Shown one piece after another: positions 14,782-22,458 of a stretch of 26,284 nt of DNA (the first letter of the stretch is position 1; every line of letters begins with the position of its first letter). This DNA comes from an uncultured Oscillospiraceae bacterium (lineage in GTDB: Bacteria > Bacillota > Clostridia > Oscillospirales > Ruminococcaceae), in NCBI GenBank assembly GCA_910587135.1, contig CAJULF010000039.1, positions 1 to 26,284 of the forward strand, given 5' to 3'. A program made the translations under genes and the position numbers. The notes below the pieces were generated by a model. The model saw only the letters and a program-made list of their open reading frames with translations, was not told the origin of the DNA and did not search any database.

Positions 14782-15657
14782 ATGAAAAAATTAAGCACAA
14801 TCTTCGCAAGTCTGGCATTGGCGTTATGCCTGACCGCTTGCAATAACAGCCAGACCTCGGGCAATGGAATTTCCGCACCCTCGTTAATCCAGAACAGTTC
14901 AAGCAGCACATCAAGCAGTTCTTCAACTTCAACGTCAAGTACCGGCTCAACAAGCCAAAGCTCAACGAGTACAAGTTCTTCGGAATCGTCATCTTCAAGC
15001 GAAGAAAGCTCCATTACGGAGAGCGTTTCGGAAAGCACGCCGGAATCGTCCGAAAGCATTCCCGAATCGACTGCTCCTGTTGAATCAAGCACTCCCGAAC
15101 AAAGCAGCACAGCACCCGTATCATCGGAGCCGCCCATGTCAAGCGAACCGGTATCTCAGCCCGAGCCTGCACCCGCGGAGGACAAAACGTTGGTGGTTTA
15201 CTTCACTTGGTCGTCCAACACCGCAGGAATGGCTGAAACTATCGCCGATCTTACGGGAGCGGACACCTTTGAGATTGTGCCCGTCGTTCCCTATCCCGAG
15301 GAATACACTCCCTGCACCGAGGTGGCTCTCGAGGAACGCGACAGCAACGCCCGTCCCGCTATCCAAAACCTCCCCGCTTCTGTTTCGGAATACGACAATA
15401 TTCTTATCGGATATCCGATCTGGTGGCACACCGCCCCCATGATAATCGGCACGTTTTTGGAGAATTACGATCTGAGCGGAATTGACGTTTATCCGTTTAC
15501 GCAGTCGGCTTCCATGGACGAAGAGCAATTTGAGCAGTCTATGGATTTCGTGCGCGGCTGTGCGGGAAATGCGGCGGTGCATAACGGACTGTTCGCAAGA
15601 CCCTCGGATACAAGCGCAATTACAAGCTATCTCGAACAAAACGGACTTACAAAGTAG
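14782..15657 (+). CDS. Flavodoxin-domain lipoprotein with long Ser/Thr linker
   Basis: A 291-aa lipoprotein with Cys20 (LCLTAC). About 110 residues of Ser/Thr/Glu/Pro-rich linker follow, long enough to cross the cell wall, and then a flavodoxin domain (135-291). The phosphate loop is VVYFTWSSNTAGMAETI, followed by FEIVPVVPYPEEYTPC, IGYPIWWHTAPMIIGTFLENYDLSG and PFTQSASM. The domain differs from its neighbour in the last flavin loop, which suggests a different redox partner. AGGAG precedes the ATG by a few bases; 23 nt separate it from the previous stop. Extracytoplasmic electron transfer is inferred from the signal and domain. Confidence 0.88.
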   Translation: MKKLSTIFASLALALCLTACNNSQTSGNGISAPSLIQNSSSSTSSSSSTSTSSTGSTSQSSTSTSSSESSSSSEESSITESVSESTPESSESIPESTAPVESSTPEQSSTAPVSSEPPMSSEPVSQPEPAPAEDKTLVVYFTWSSNTAGMAETIADLTGADTFEIVPVVPYPEEYTPCTEVALEERDSNARPAIQNLPASVSEYDNILIGYPIWWHTAPMIIGTFLENYDLSGIDVYPFTQSASMDEEQFEQSMDFVRGCAGNAAVHNGLFARPSDTSAITSYLEQNGLTK

Positions 15658-15665
15658 GTGAACAT

Positions 15666-17276
15666 ATGAAAAAATTTTCCGCATTTATTCTTGCGGCGTT
15701 ATTGCTTTGCACGGGCTGCTCCAATAACGGCAGTTCAAGCAAAGAAACAAGTACAGACGCAAACAGCGGCAACTCCGTTTCTTCCGGCAATTCCACACAG
15801 AACAGCACAGGCTCATCGGGAAATTTAACTCAGAGCGGTTCGGATTCTACGGATAACGAAACAGCTTCCGCTCCCCCGGCAAGCAATAATTCTCGGGTTC
15901 TTATTGCGTATTTCACCGTTCCGGAGGACGATGTTGATACGGTTGCAAGGGCAAGTGTGGTAGTCAAGGACGGCGAAAAATTCGGCAACACGGAATATGT
16001 CGCGAAATTGATACAACAGGCTGTCGGAGGCGATCTGTTCCAAATCGAAACGATTCAAGAATATACTCATGACCATGACGCTCTCACCGATTTCGCTGCT
16101 GACGAAAAGGCGGATAACGCTCGTCCCGAACTGAAAAATCACATAGACGATATTTCAAAATACGACACGATAATTTTAGGTTATCCGAACTGGTGGGCTG
16201 ATCTGCCTATGCCCGTGTATACGTTTTTGGAAGAATACGACCTCGGCGCAAAAACGATAATTCCATTTGTTACACACGGAGGCAGCGGCTTCTCCAACAC
16301 ACGCAGAACCATTTCCGATCTTCAGCCGGGAGCGTTTGTAAGCGATAATTCGTTGAATTTGTCACGTAACGATATTGTCGGTAATGAGGACGCGATCACG
16401 GAATGGGCGGAAAGCCTTGATATAAACACCTCTGTGTCGCTTTCGGCAGCCCCCTCAACCGACGGAAATACGGTTTTTACAGCGGCGGCGAACGCACATG
16501 TTTCCCAAACGCTGTATCTTTGGGAGGAGGGCAATGCTCCCGCCACAACAGAGTACACCGTAAATAACGGAAATTATTTTGATGACCCCGATTTTCGCCC
16601 GTATGTAGTCACCTTTCCCGTTCCCGAGGGAACGGAGGTCAAGGGCGCTGTGCTTATTTGTGCGGGCGGAGCGTTTCAGTTTCGCAGTGATAATCCCGAG
16701 GGAACTCCCGTTGCGGAGGAACTTAGCAAGCTCGGTTATCAGAGCTTTGTTGTAAATTATCGGCTGCGCCCGTACACACAGGAGGAAGGTGCGCTCGATC
16801 TTGCGCGTGCGGTGAGGTTCGTGCGCAAAAATGCCGACATTTACGGTGTTGACGAAAAGGATATCGCGGTTATGGGATTTTCGGCGGGCGGTATCCTCGC
16901 GGGCGAAATGCTGCTGAATTTTGACGGCTCTGTGAACGGTGCCGTTCTTGATGCGGATTATGTTCCCGATTTGCTTGACGAGATTTCGGCTGACGCGGGC
17001 GCGGACGGAATGATCTACTCGTTCTACGGGCGATTGAGCTTAGCCTCCACCGACAGTGAAAAATTTGCGCAGTCCGATCTGCCACCGACATATTTCTGTT
17101 ATGGTACGCGTGATCCGTTTGTACGGCAGTTTGAGCTGAACGCAGACGCTTTGCGCGAGGCAAATGTTCCCGTAGAAGTGACCGTGCTTGAAGACACTCC
17201 GCACGGATATGGATATACCCGTGGTTGGATACCCACTTATGCGGAATGGTTAGAAAATATATTTAAAAACAACTAA
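15666..17276 (+). CDS. Flavodoxin-esterase fusion lipoprotein
   Basis: A 536-aa lipoprotein anchored at Cys18 (LCTGC), with a Ser/Asn-rich linker to about residue 75. Residues 77-250 are a flavodoxin domain. After VLIAYFTVPED it has an insertion before the phosphate-loop remnant FGNTEYVAKLI, then ILGYPNWWADLPMPVYTFLEEYDL and PFVTHGGSGFSNT. Residues 300-535 are an alpha/beta hydrolase with GAVLICAGGAF, nucleophile Ser406 in MGFSAGG, Asp483 in GTRDPF and His513 in TPHGYG. All three triad residues are present. The fusion physically joins an FMN protein to an esterase on the cell surface, which argues that ester cleavage and reduction act on the same substrate. It follows the previous gene by 8 nt with a TAGGTG site. 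Confidence 0.9.
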   Translation: MKKFSAFILAALLLCTGCSNNGSSSKETSTDANSGNSVSSGNSTQNSTGSSGNLTQSGSDSTDNETASAPPASNNSRVLIAYFTVPEDDVDTVARASVVVKDGEKFGNTEYVAKLIQQAVGGDLFQIETIQEYTHDHDALTDFAADEKADNARPELKNHIDDISKYDTIILGYPNWWADLPMPVYTFLEEYDLGAKTIIPFVTHGGSGFSNTRRTISDLQPGAFVSDNSLNLSRNDIVGNEDAITEWAESLDINTSVSLSAAPSTDGNTVFTAAANAHVSQTLYLWEEGNAPATTEYTVNNGNYFDDPDFRPYVVTFPVPEGTEVKGAVLICAGGAFQFRSDNPEGTPVAEELSKLGYQSFVVNYRLRPYTQEEGALDLARAVRFVRKNADIYGVDEKDIAVMGFSAGGILAGEMLLNFDGSVNGAVLDADYVPDLLDEISADAGADGMIYSFYGRLSLASTDSEKFAQSDLPPTYFCYGTRDPFVRQFELNADALREANVPVEVTVLEDTPHGYGYTRGWIPTYAEWLENIFKNN

Positions 17277-17289
17277 GGAGAGCCGCTAA

Positions 17290-18000
17290 ATGAACAGACC
17301 ATATGTTATATGCCATGTGTTGACCTCGGTTGACGGGAAGATAGACGGCGAGTATATGAGCGCTCCCGAGTGCGCCGAAGCCCTTGAGGAATACGCAAGG
17401 CTGAGAAAAGAGTTTGACTGTTCCGCAGTCTTGTACGGGACGACCACAATGCTGGGAGGTTATTCGGACGGACTTGCATTGAATATTCCACGCTGTGAAG
17501 ACAAAATATCCCGTGAGGATTTCATTGCCCCGAATGATGAAAAAAATTATATCGTTTCCGTCGATCCGAAAGGTGTTCTCGGTTTTAATTCGGGGCATAT
17601 CGAAAATAAAAACCGTCCTCGGGCGCACGTTATCGAGGTGCTCCTTGAAACGGTTTCGGACGATTATTTGGCGTATCTGCGAAACGTCGGAGCGTCATAT
17701 GTTTTTGCGGGAATTGACGGCTTGAACTGCGGTCTTATGCTTGAAAAGCTGTATAGATTATTTGGTATAGAACGCTTGCTTGCGGCGGGCGGCGGACTGA
17801 TGAACTGGTCGCTCGTTCAGGATAATATGGTTGACGAACTGAGTATTGTTATCGCCCCCGCCGCGGACGGAAATTCGGAGGCAGCCTCAATTTTTGAAAA
17901 GGCGGATTTCCTCCCCGAAAAAAAGCCGGCAGTATTCAAAATCAAAGGCATAAGACAAATCGGCGATACGGTTCATTTGCAATATGTGTTTGAAAGGTGA
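17290..18000 (+). CDS. RibD C-terminal/DHFR-like reductase
   Basis: A 236-aa cytosolic protein of the RibD-C (pyrimidine reductase/dihydrofolate reductase-like) fold. It begins with YVICHVLTSVDGKIDGEYM, typical of the first strand and substrate loop. AVLYGTTTMLGGYSDG and LLAAGGGLMNWSLVQDNMVDELSIVIAP contribute the NADPH-binding and C-terminal strands. RibD-C proteins outside riboflavin operons are often uncharacterised NADPH reductases. No deaminase domain is present, so it is not the bifunctional RibD. GGAG precedes the ATG after a 13-nt gap. It may supply reduced flavin precursors or act on the pathway substrate; neither is shown. Confidence 0.87.
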   Translation: MNRPYVICHVLTSVDGKIDGEYMSAPECAEALEEYARLRKEFDCSAVLYGTTTMLGGYSDGLALNIPRCEDKISREDFIAPNDEKNYIVSVDPKGVLGFNSGHIENKNRPRAHVIEVLLETVSDDYLAYLRNVGASYVFAGIDGLNCGLMLEKLYRLFGIERLLAAGGGLMNWSLVQDNMVDELSIVIAPAADGNSEAASIFEKADFLPEKKPAVFKIKGIRQIGDTVHLQYVFER

Positions 18001-18004
18001 TCAA

Positions 18005-19015
18005 ATGAAAAAGAGATTTTTAGGCGCGGATTTGGAAGTGTCCGCTGTCGGACTTGGCTGTATGGGATTTTCTCACGCTTACGGCGCTCCTACCGACAAG
18101 AAAACAGCCGTTGAAACGATACGAAGATCGTTTGAAATGGGGTATAATTTCTTTGATACGGCGGAGGTTTACGGTACTTCCGAAGACCCTCATCAGAATG
18201 AAACGATTGTTGGAGAAGCACTGAGGGACGTTCGCAATAAGGTAATAATAGCGACGAAATTCGGGATAAAATTCGATTTGAATTATCCGGAGGTCAACAA
18301 GCCGCTTATTCCGGATTCTCGTCCCGAAACGATACGCTCGTCCGTTGATGCGTCGCTGAAAAGGCTCGGCACAGATCATATCGATCTGTATTATCAGCAC
18401 CGCGCCGATCCAAATGTTCCGGTTGAGGAAGTTGCGGGCGTTATGTCGGAGCTTATTAGAGCAGGAAAGATCACACATTGGGGATTGTCGGAGACAAACG
18501 AGGAACAGTTACGCCGCGCCCATAATATCTGCCCCGTAACTGCGATACAGAACCGCTATTCCATGATGGCGTGATGGAACGAAAAATTATTTCCCGCTCT
18601 TGATGAATTAGGCATTGGCTTTGTGGCATTCTCGCCGCTTGCCAACGGTTTTTTGTCGGGGAAATACGGTAAGGGAACGCAATTTGACGGTAAGCTCGAT
18701 TACCGCAGCACAATGCCTCAGTTTACCGAAAAGGGCGTTGAGCAGAACAGCGTGCTGCTGTCGCTGATAAATAATATAGCAACGAAAAAGAATGTAACAT
18801 CCTCACAGATCTCGCTTGCGTGGATGATGTGCAAAAAACCTTATATTGTACCTATTCCGGGTACACGCAAAGCTGAGAGATTAAGGGAAAACGCCGCTGC
18901 CGCGAATGTCGTTCTGACAAGCGATGAGATTGCTGAGATAGACGGTACGCTGGATCACATGGAAATGTCCCCCGTTTTCGGCGGGTCAAGAATAATTAAG
19001 GAGAGTAACCCATGA
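18005..19015 (+). pseudogene. Aldo-keto reductase interrupted by an in-frame TGA
   Basis: The frame encodes an almost complete cytosolic aldo-keto reductase of about 336 aa: LGCMGFSHAYG, FFDTAEVYG (Asp51, Tyr56), ATKFG (Lys85), IDLYYQH and, after the interruption, GIGFVAFSPLANGFLSGKYG and IVPIPGTRKAERLREN. At 18572-18574 (codon 190) the frame reads SMMA-TGA-WNEKLFPAL. Relatives commonly have Arg here (MARW), so a CGA-to-TGA change is the simplest cause. Everything before and after stays in one frame, so this is a recent lesion, a sequencing error, or readthrough. The start at 18005 follows AAAGGTG. The end overlaps the next start as ATGA. Confidence 0.85.
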
Positions 19016-20082
19016 GAAAATTCATCTCAATTGCGATTATTGCTGCTTTGGCATTAAGTGTTACAGCTTGCGGACAATTCAACACAAATGAATCGTCCGG
19101 TAATAATTCCACATTTTCGGAAAACAGCCCAAAGTCGGAGGAAACGCTGCAGGATACTTCCGAAGACAACGCTTCCGATACTGACGCCGGAGTGCATACA
19201 AATGAATTTGATCTGTCAAACGGAACAGTAATTCTGAATAACGGGATAGAAATGCCCATAATCGGCATAGGAACCTTTACGCTTAGCAACGAACAGGCGG
19301 AGGATTCTGTTTACTGGGCGCTTGGCGACGGATATCATCTTATTGACACGGCAGCCGCCTACGGAAATGAGGAGGGCGTCGGCAGAGGAATAAAGCGTGC
19401 TATTGACGACGGAATTGTCAAGCGCGAGGATATTTTTGTCACCACAAAGCTGTGGTTTGACAATTATACCATGGTCGGCATTGATAAAGCTCTCGAACGA
19501 TTGGGACTTGACTATATTGATTTGTTGCTGCTTCATCAGCCTATGGGTGATTATATCGGAGGGTATCAGGCGATGGAGCGGGCTGTTGAGCAAGGAAAGG
19601 TAAAATCTATCGGCATTTCAAATTTCTCGCAAACACAGTTTGAAGAAATTATGGGAATCGCGAAAATCCCTCCGGCAATAAATCAAGTGGAAACACACCC
19701 GTATAATCAACAGCTTGAAATGATCAATTATATGGACAAATACGGAACCGTGATCGAAGCATGGTTTCCCCTCGGCGGACGCGGACATACACAGGAGCTT
19801 TTTGCAAACGAAACGATAACCGCTATTGCAGAGGCTCACGGTAAGTCATCGGCGCAGGTGATTTTACGGTGGCACTTACAAGCGGGACATATCGCAATTC
19901 CAGGTTCAAATAATCCCGACCACATCAAGGAAAATATCGAGATTTTTGATTTTGAACTGAGCGCTGAGGAAATGCGCCAAATGAGCGGTCTTGATACGGC
20001 TACACCGTATTTCGGAGGATTTGGCGGGAATAATGATGTGGGCGATGCGGCAGATCGCTGGGGACTTGATGTCGGCAATTGA
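19012..20082 (+). CDS. Lipid-anchored aldo-keto reductase
   Basis: A 356-aa protein with a clear lipoprotein signal (LALSVTAC, Cys20) and a polar linker to about residue 65. A complete aldo-keto reductase barrel follows, with a full catalytic tetrad: Asp112 and Tyr117 (IDTAAAYGNE), Lys146 (TTKLW) and His175 (LLLHQP). The coenzyme loop, normally IPKS with a following Arg, reads IPGSNNPDHIKEN. Gly298 and His304 thus replace the residues that hold the NADPH 2'-phosphate. The cytosolic paralogue at 20850-21692 keeps Lys and Arg. An exported enzyme without access to NADPH and with a weakened phosphate site suggests another cofactor, or a binding role. It may alternatively use NAD(H) or bind a nucleotide before export. 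Confidence 0.88.
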   Translation: MRKFISIAIIAALALSVTACGQFNTNESSGNNSTFSENSPKSEETLQDTSEDNASDTDAGVHTNEFDLSNGTVILNNGIEMPIIGIGTFTLSNEQAEDSVYWALGDGYHLIDTAAAYGNEEGVGRGIKRAIDDGIVKREDIFVTTKLWFDNYTMVGIDKALERLGLDYIDLLLLHQPMGDYIGGYQAMERAVEQGKVKSIGISNFSQTQFEEIMGIAKIPPAINQVETHPYNQQLEMINYMDKYGTVIEAWFPLGGRGHTQELFANETITAIAEAHGKSSAQVILRWHLQAGHIAIPGSNNPDHIKENIEIFDFELSAEEMRQMSGLDTATPYFGGFGGNNDVGDAADRWGLDVGN

Positions 20083-20113
20083 TAATAAAAAAGTATAAAA
20101 GGAGCGATTTTCT

Positions 20114-20671
20114 ATGAGAAAGAATTTTGGAGTTAAACCGTGGTTTTATCCGCTGCCCGTGCTGATTATCGGAACCTACGACGAGCAGGGCGAACCCGAC
20201 GCTATGAACGCAGCATGGGGCGGGCTTTATGAGGCGAATATGGTTGAGCTGTGCTTGAGCGCGGGACATAAGACCACGCAGAATATCAAGGCAAAGGGAG
20301 CATTTACCGTGAGTTTCGCAGACGCGGCGCACATTGCTGCTTGTGATTATGTGGGAATGGTTTCCGCAAACGATACCTCCGACAAAATGAAAAAAGCGGG
20401 ATTTACCGTTACAAAGAGCGAGTTTGTCGATGCGCCGGTCATTAACGAGCTTCCCATGACGTTGGAGTGCAAACTTGCAAAGATCACAGCGGACGGAAAC
20501 ATTATCGGCGTGATCGTCAACATCAGCGCCGATGAGAGCGTTCTCGGAGAGGACGGTATCATTGATGTTTCCAAGCTGCGCCCTATAGCGTTTGAGCCTG
20601 TCAAAAACGGCTATCATGTTCTCGGCGAGCGTGTGGGAAACGCTTTTAAGGACGGCGGGGTATTGAAATAA
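20114..20671 (+). CDS. Flavin reductase-like (FMN-binding split barrel) protein
   Basis: A 185-aa cytosolic protein of the flavin reductase/flavoredoxin family. It carries WFYPLPVLIIGTYDEQGEPDAMNAAWGG, a typical first half of the FMN-binding split barrel. SAGHKTTQNIKAKGAFTVSFAD, CDYVGMVS and IGVIVNISADESV follow. Such proteins bind FMN and pass electrons from NAD(P)H to flavin or to partner oxidoreductases. AAAGGAG lies before the ATG. It is the last gene of the operon; a terminator follows at 20722. It could recharge flavin cofactors for the exported flavoproteins or act in aldehyde/quinone reduction. Confidence 0.88.
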   Translation: MRKNFGVKPWFYPLPVLIIGTYDEQGEPDAMNAAWGGLYEANMVELCLSAGHKTTQNIKAKGAFTVSFADAAHIAACDYVGMVSANDTSDKMKKAGFTVTKSEFVDAPVINELPMTLECKLAKITADGNIIGVIVNISADESVLGEDGIIDVSKLRPIAFEPVKNGYHVLGERVGNAFKDGGVLK

Positions 20672-20721
20672 TTGCCCGTGAAATTGAAATCCTCTAATTT
20701 CCTTTTACAATATATCGGAAG

Positions 20722-20747
20722 GATCGGACTGAACAGTCCGGTCTTTT
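20722..20747 (+). terminator. Terminator ending the long redox operon
   Basis: GATCGGACT (20722-20730) pairs with AGTCCGGTC (20735-20743) around GAAC, using one G-U pair, and is followed by TTTT. It lies 51 bp after the flavin reductase stop and just before the next regulated promoter. Confidence 0.75.
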
Positions 20748-20752
20748 CGATT

Positions 20753-20818
20753 TATACCTTTGGGTAACAACTGATAAACCAAAAGGAACTTCACAAAGAA
20801 CGGCGGATATGTTAAAAT
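20753..20818 (+). promoter_or_regulatory. LysR-regulon-type promoter of the second operon
   Basis: TATACCTTTGGGTAACA (20753-20769) overlaps GGTAACAACT (20763-20772). The block GATAAACCAAAAGGAACTTC ends at 20792, and exactly 20 nt later TAAAAT (20813-20818) is the -10 box. The -35 position is TTCACA. The CCAAAAG-NN-CTTC part is nearly identical to the promoter at 10475-10540, 10 kb away. It drives genes from 20850 to at least 26244. Confidence 0.77.
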
Positions 20819-20849
20819 AAAATTACAAAACATTATAGGAGGAACGATT

Positions 20850-21692
20850 ATGGAATTTGTAACATTGAATAACGGCATTAAAATGCCGATCTTGGGCTAC
20901 GGCGTATATCAGGTGAGCAATGAGGAATGCGAAAGGTGCGTTTTGGACGCTGTAAGCGTCGGCTATCGCTCGATAGACACAGCGCAGGCTTACGGTAACG
21001 AGGAAGCAGTGGGAAACGCCGTCAAAAAGTGCGGAGTGGCACGCGACGAGCTGTTTATCACCACAAAGGTATGGGTTTCCAACGGCGGCTATGAAAACGC
21101 TAAAAAATCGCTTCGGGAGTCGCTGAGTAAATTGCAGACGGATTATATCGATCTTGTGCTTATTCATCAGCCTTTCAACGATTACTACGGCACTTACCGC
21201 GCAATGGAGGAAGCATACAAGGAGGGCTGGCTGAGAGCGATCGGCGTATCGAATTTCTATCCGGACAGACTTGTTGATTTTTGCAGATTTGTCGAGGTAA
21301 AGCCCGCAGTAAATCAAGTGGAAACGCACGTTTTCCAGCAGCAGAAAAAAGCTCGTGAGTATATGGACAAATACGGAGTTCAGCATGAATCATGGGGACC
21401 GTTCGCGGAGGGGCGAAAGGACTTTTTCACCAATCCTGTGCTTATCGAGATCGGAAAAAAGCACAATAAAAGCGCGGCGCAGGTCGCTTTGAGATTTCTT
21501 ATCCAGAGTAATGTTGTGGTAATTCCCAAATCCACTCATAAGGATAGAATGGAGCAAAATTTCGATGTATTCGACTTCACGCTGAGTACAGATGATATGA
21601 CTGCAATTCAAAAGCTGGACGAAGGGGAGAGCCTGTTCTTCTCGCATTACGATCCCGCAACGGTGGAAATGATCACCGGTCTGCACAGATAA
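20850..21692 (+). CDS. Cytosolic aldo-keto reductase (diketogluconate reductase type)
   Basis: A 280-aa NADPH-dependent aldo-keto reductase of the short AKR5-like group: VTLNNGIKMPILGYGVYQV, Asp43 and Tyr48 (IDTAQAYGNE), Lys73 (TTKVW), His106 (LIHQP) and the intact coenzyme loop IPKSTHKDRMEQN (Lys227, Arg233). No signal peptide. It would reduce aldehydes or ketones to alcohols. AGGAGG precedes the ATG. It is the first gene of the second operon and the soluble counterpart of the lipid-anchored enzyme at 19012-20082, to which it is clearly related. Confidence 0.94.
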   Translation: MEFVTLNNGIKMPILGYGVYQVSNEECERCVLDAVSVGYRSIDTAQAYGNEEAVGNAVKKCGVARDELFITTKVWVSNGGYENAKKSLRESLSKLQTDYIDLVLIHQPFNDYYGTYRAMEEAYKEGWLRAIGVSNFYPDRLVDFCRFVEVKPAVNQVETHVFQQQKKAREYMDKYGVQHESWGPFAEGRKDFFTNPVLIEIGKKHNKSAAQVALRFLIQSNVVVIPKSTHKDRMEQNFDVFDFTLSTDDMTAIQKLDEGESLFFSHYDPATVEMITGLHR

Positions 21693-21701
21693 GGAGAGCG
21701 T

Positions 21702-22457
21702 ATGAAAAAAATAACTGCGATATTGGCGGCAGCGTTAGTGCTTACACTTACAGCTTGCAGCAGTACAGATGATAATTCCTCGGAATACACAAGCTCTGTT
21801 CCGCAAAGCACCGCAAATTCAACAAGCACGGAAAGCCCGTCCGCTTCGGAAAGCGCGGCTGACAATTCTGTGGAGCAAAGCGATAATTCCCCCGCTCCCG
21901 ATAATAACGAATCGGACAGCAATATCCTTATCGCTTACTTTACCGCCGCCGAAAACAGCGGCGTGGACGCTGTCGCTTCGGCAAGCTATTCAACGGTAAA
22001 CGGCGAGCCTGTTGGCAGACTTCGAGCTATTGCGAATATGATACAAGACGAAACGGGCGGGGAGCTTTTTTCGATACGCACGTTGGTGGTATATCCCTCG
22101 GATGGCGGCGAGCTAATTGATTATGCTGCGGAAGAGCAGCGTGAGGACGCGCGCCCCGAGCTTACGAGCCATATTGATGACCTTGACAAATACGATACTA
22201 TCTTCGTCGGTTATCCCAATTGGTGGGCTGACCTTCCGCAGGTTATGTACAGCTTTTTTGACGAATATGATTTTTCGGGAAAGACGATAATTCCTTTTAA
22301 CGTTCACAACGGCAGCCGTCTTTCGGGAACCGTGGGTACTATCGCAGAACTTGAGCCAAACGCAAACGTTGTCACCGACGCTTTCACGATAAGCGAGCGC
22401 AGCGTTCCCGAGGCAGCCTCCGAGGTAAAAGAGTGGCTTGATGGATTGGAGTACTGA
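21702..22457 (+). CDS. Flavodoxin-domain lipoprotein with altered phosphate loop
   Basis: A 251-aa lipoprotein (TLTAC, Cys19), with a Ser-rich linker to about residue 72 and a flavodoxin domain. It is of the same subtype as the flavodoxin part of the fusion at 15666: NILIAYFTAAENSG, an insertion, then GEPVGRLRAIANMIQDETGG, IFVGYPNWWADLPQVMYSFFDEYDFSG and FNVHNGSRLSGT. Where the relative has GNT in the phosphate loop this protein has GRL (105-107), so FMN binding may be weaker or different. It is separated by 9 nt from the aldo-keto reductase, with AAGGAG. Confidence 0.85.
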   Translation: MKKITAILAAALVLTLTACSSTDDNSSEYTSSVPQSTANSTSTESPSASESAADNSVEQSDNSPAPDNNESDSNILIAYFTAAENSGVDAVASASYSTVNGEPVGRLRAIANMIQDETGGELFSIRTLVVYPSDGGELIDYAAEEQREDARPELTSHIDDLDKYDTIFVGYPNWWADLPQVMYSFFDEYDFSGKTIIPFNVHNGSRLSGTVGTIAELEPNANVVTDAFTISERSVPEAASEVKEWLDGLEY

Positions 22458-22458
22458 T

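Noticed and set aside
14850..15180. The repetitive Ser/Thr-coding stretch as a DNA repeat or phase-variable tract.
   Set aside because: The codons are mixed and there is no long simple tandem unit; it is explained as a protein linker.
18572..18574. Selenocysteine insertion at the TGA in the aldo-keto reductase.
   Set aside because: The position normally holds Arg in relatives, not Cys, and I see no obvious selenocysteine hairpin; a point mutation is simpler.
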